A stretch of DNA of 5,349 bases, from contig CAMWKN010000158.1 of the NCBI GenBank assembly GCA_947174825.1, positions 1 to 5,349 on the forward strand, written 5' to 3'. The notes under the pieces are model-generated. The model was not told the origin of the DNA and ran no database searches. It saw only the letters and a list, made by a program, of their open reading frames with translations. This stretch comes from an uncultured Clostridium sp. GTDB lineage: Bacteria; Bacillota_A; Clostridia; Lachnospirales; Lachnospiraceae. Each line of letters opens with the position of its first letter. Position 1 is the stretch's first letter. A program made the position numbers and the translations under genes. This document shows positions 5,119-5,349 of this stretch, one piece after another.

Positions 5119-5349
5119 TGGCTTCCTCCCTGTCCGAAACTGCAAATAGAACAACACCCGAAATGACAATCACTGCCCCTATTATTTTAGCCGGGGTCAG
5201 GCTTTCATGAAATACCAGAACACCCCAGATAATCCCCCAGACAACAGTTACCGCCTTATTGGCAAATGCCATGGTAAGCGGAATTCGTTTGATAACCTGC
5301 TGCCAGCCAATAGCATAAAGCCCCAGCAACAGAATTACCATACCATAAT
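5111..5349 (-). CDS. Small EamA/SMR-type transporter subunit, 5' end beyond window
   Basis: The last 78 residues of a multidrug-resistance-like small membrane protein; the coding frame runs off the right edge. Three hydrophobic segments remain: YGMVILLLGLYAIGWQQV, then MAFANKAVTVVWGIIWGVLVFHE, then AKIIGAVIVISGVVLFAV, corresponding to TM2-TM4 of the 4-TM SMR/EamA half-size fold. The short polar tail DREEANG ends at TAG 5111-5113. An ATG at 5341 is in frame but would start inside TM2, so it is not a credible true start. The VFHE at the end of TM3 is matched by IFHE in the downstream protein, supporting a shared origin. The two genes overlap by 8 bases and likely work as a pair in the cytoplasmic membrane. 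The substrate is unknown. Confidence 0.8.
   Translation of the reverse strand, partial: YGMVILLLGLYAIGWQQVIKRIPLTMAFANKAVTVVWGIIWGVLVFHESLTPAKIIGAVIVISGVVLFAVSDREEANG

Overview
The window looks like chromosomal DNA from a low-GC Gram-positive gut-type anaerobe, most likely a Lachnospiraceae-like Clostridia member. The clues are strong AGGAGG-type ribosome binding sites, AT-rich intergenic hairpins, a TTG start, a lysine-rich secreted Ig-like protein, and SMR/EamA and two-component proteins of Firmicutes flavour. This placement is inference; no rRNA or marker gene is present. No tRNA, rRNA, CRISPR array or insertion sequence was seen, and no gene-free stretch exceeds 300 bases.

Layout: one gene, for a small secreted Ig-like protein with a cysteine-bearing tail (100-756), lies on the plus strand and ends at a clear intrinsic terminator (777-816). 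From about 927 to the right edge every convincing gene is on the minus strand. In transcription order (right to left) these are: a truncated 4-TM EamA/SMR-type subunit and a second, complete one overlapping it by 8 bases; a macrodomain protein (probable ADP-ribosyl hydrolase); an OmpR-family response regulator and a TM-less sensor histidine kinase 9 bases apart; then hipB and hipA, overlapping by 14 bases. Bases 1-99 hold the leader of the Ig-like gene and perhaps the tail of an earlier gene. Bases 817-926 hold only a doubtful small ORF.

Function: the window is a string of short independent modules rather than one pathway. They are a paired small-transporter module, an ADP-ribose module, a phosphorelay, and a HipBA toxin-antitoxin kinase module. 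Each minus-strand module boundary carries an inverted repeat: 4727-4769, 4111-4156, and a row of three at 2355-2445.

The most interesting non-coding stretch is the 147-base gap upstream of hipB. It combines three near-contiguous hairpins, seven copies of TTATC/GATAA, three copies of the 9-mer TATATTATC, and a near-consensus promoter placed so close to hipB that its mRNA may be leaderless. I see no convincing wholly new multi-gene system. The candidate novelty is regulatory (hipBA control) plus a kinase with no visible input domain.
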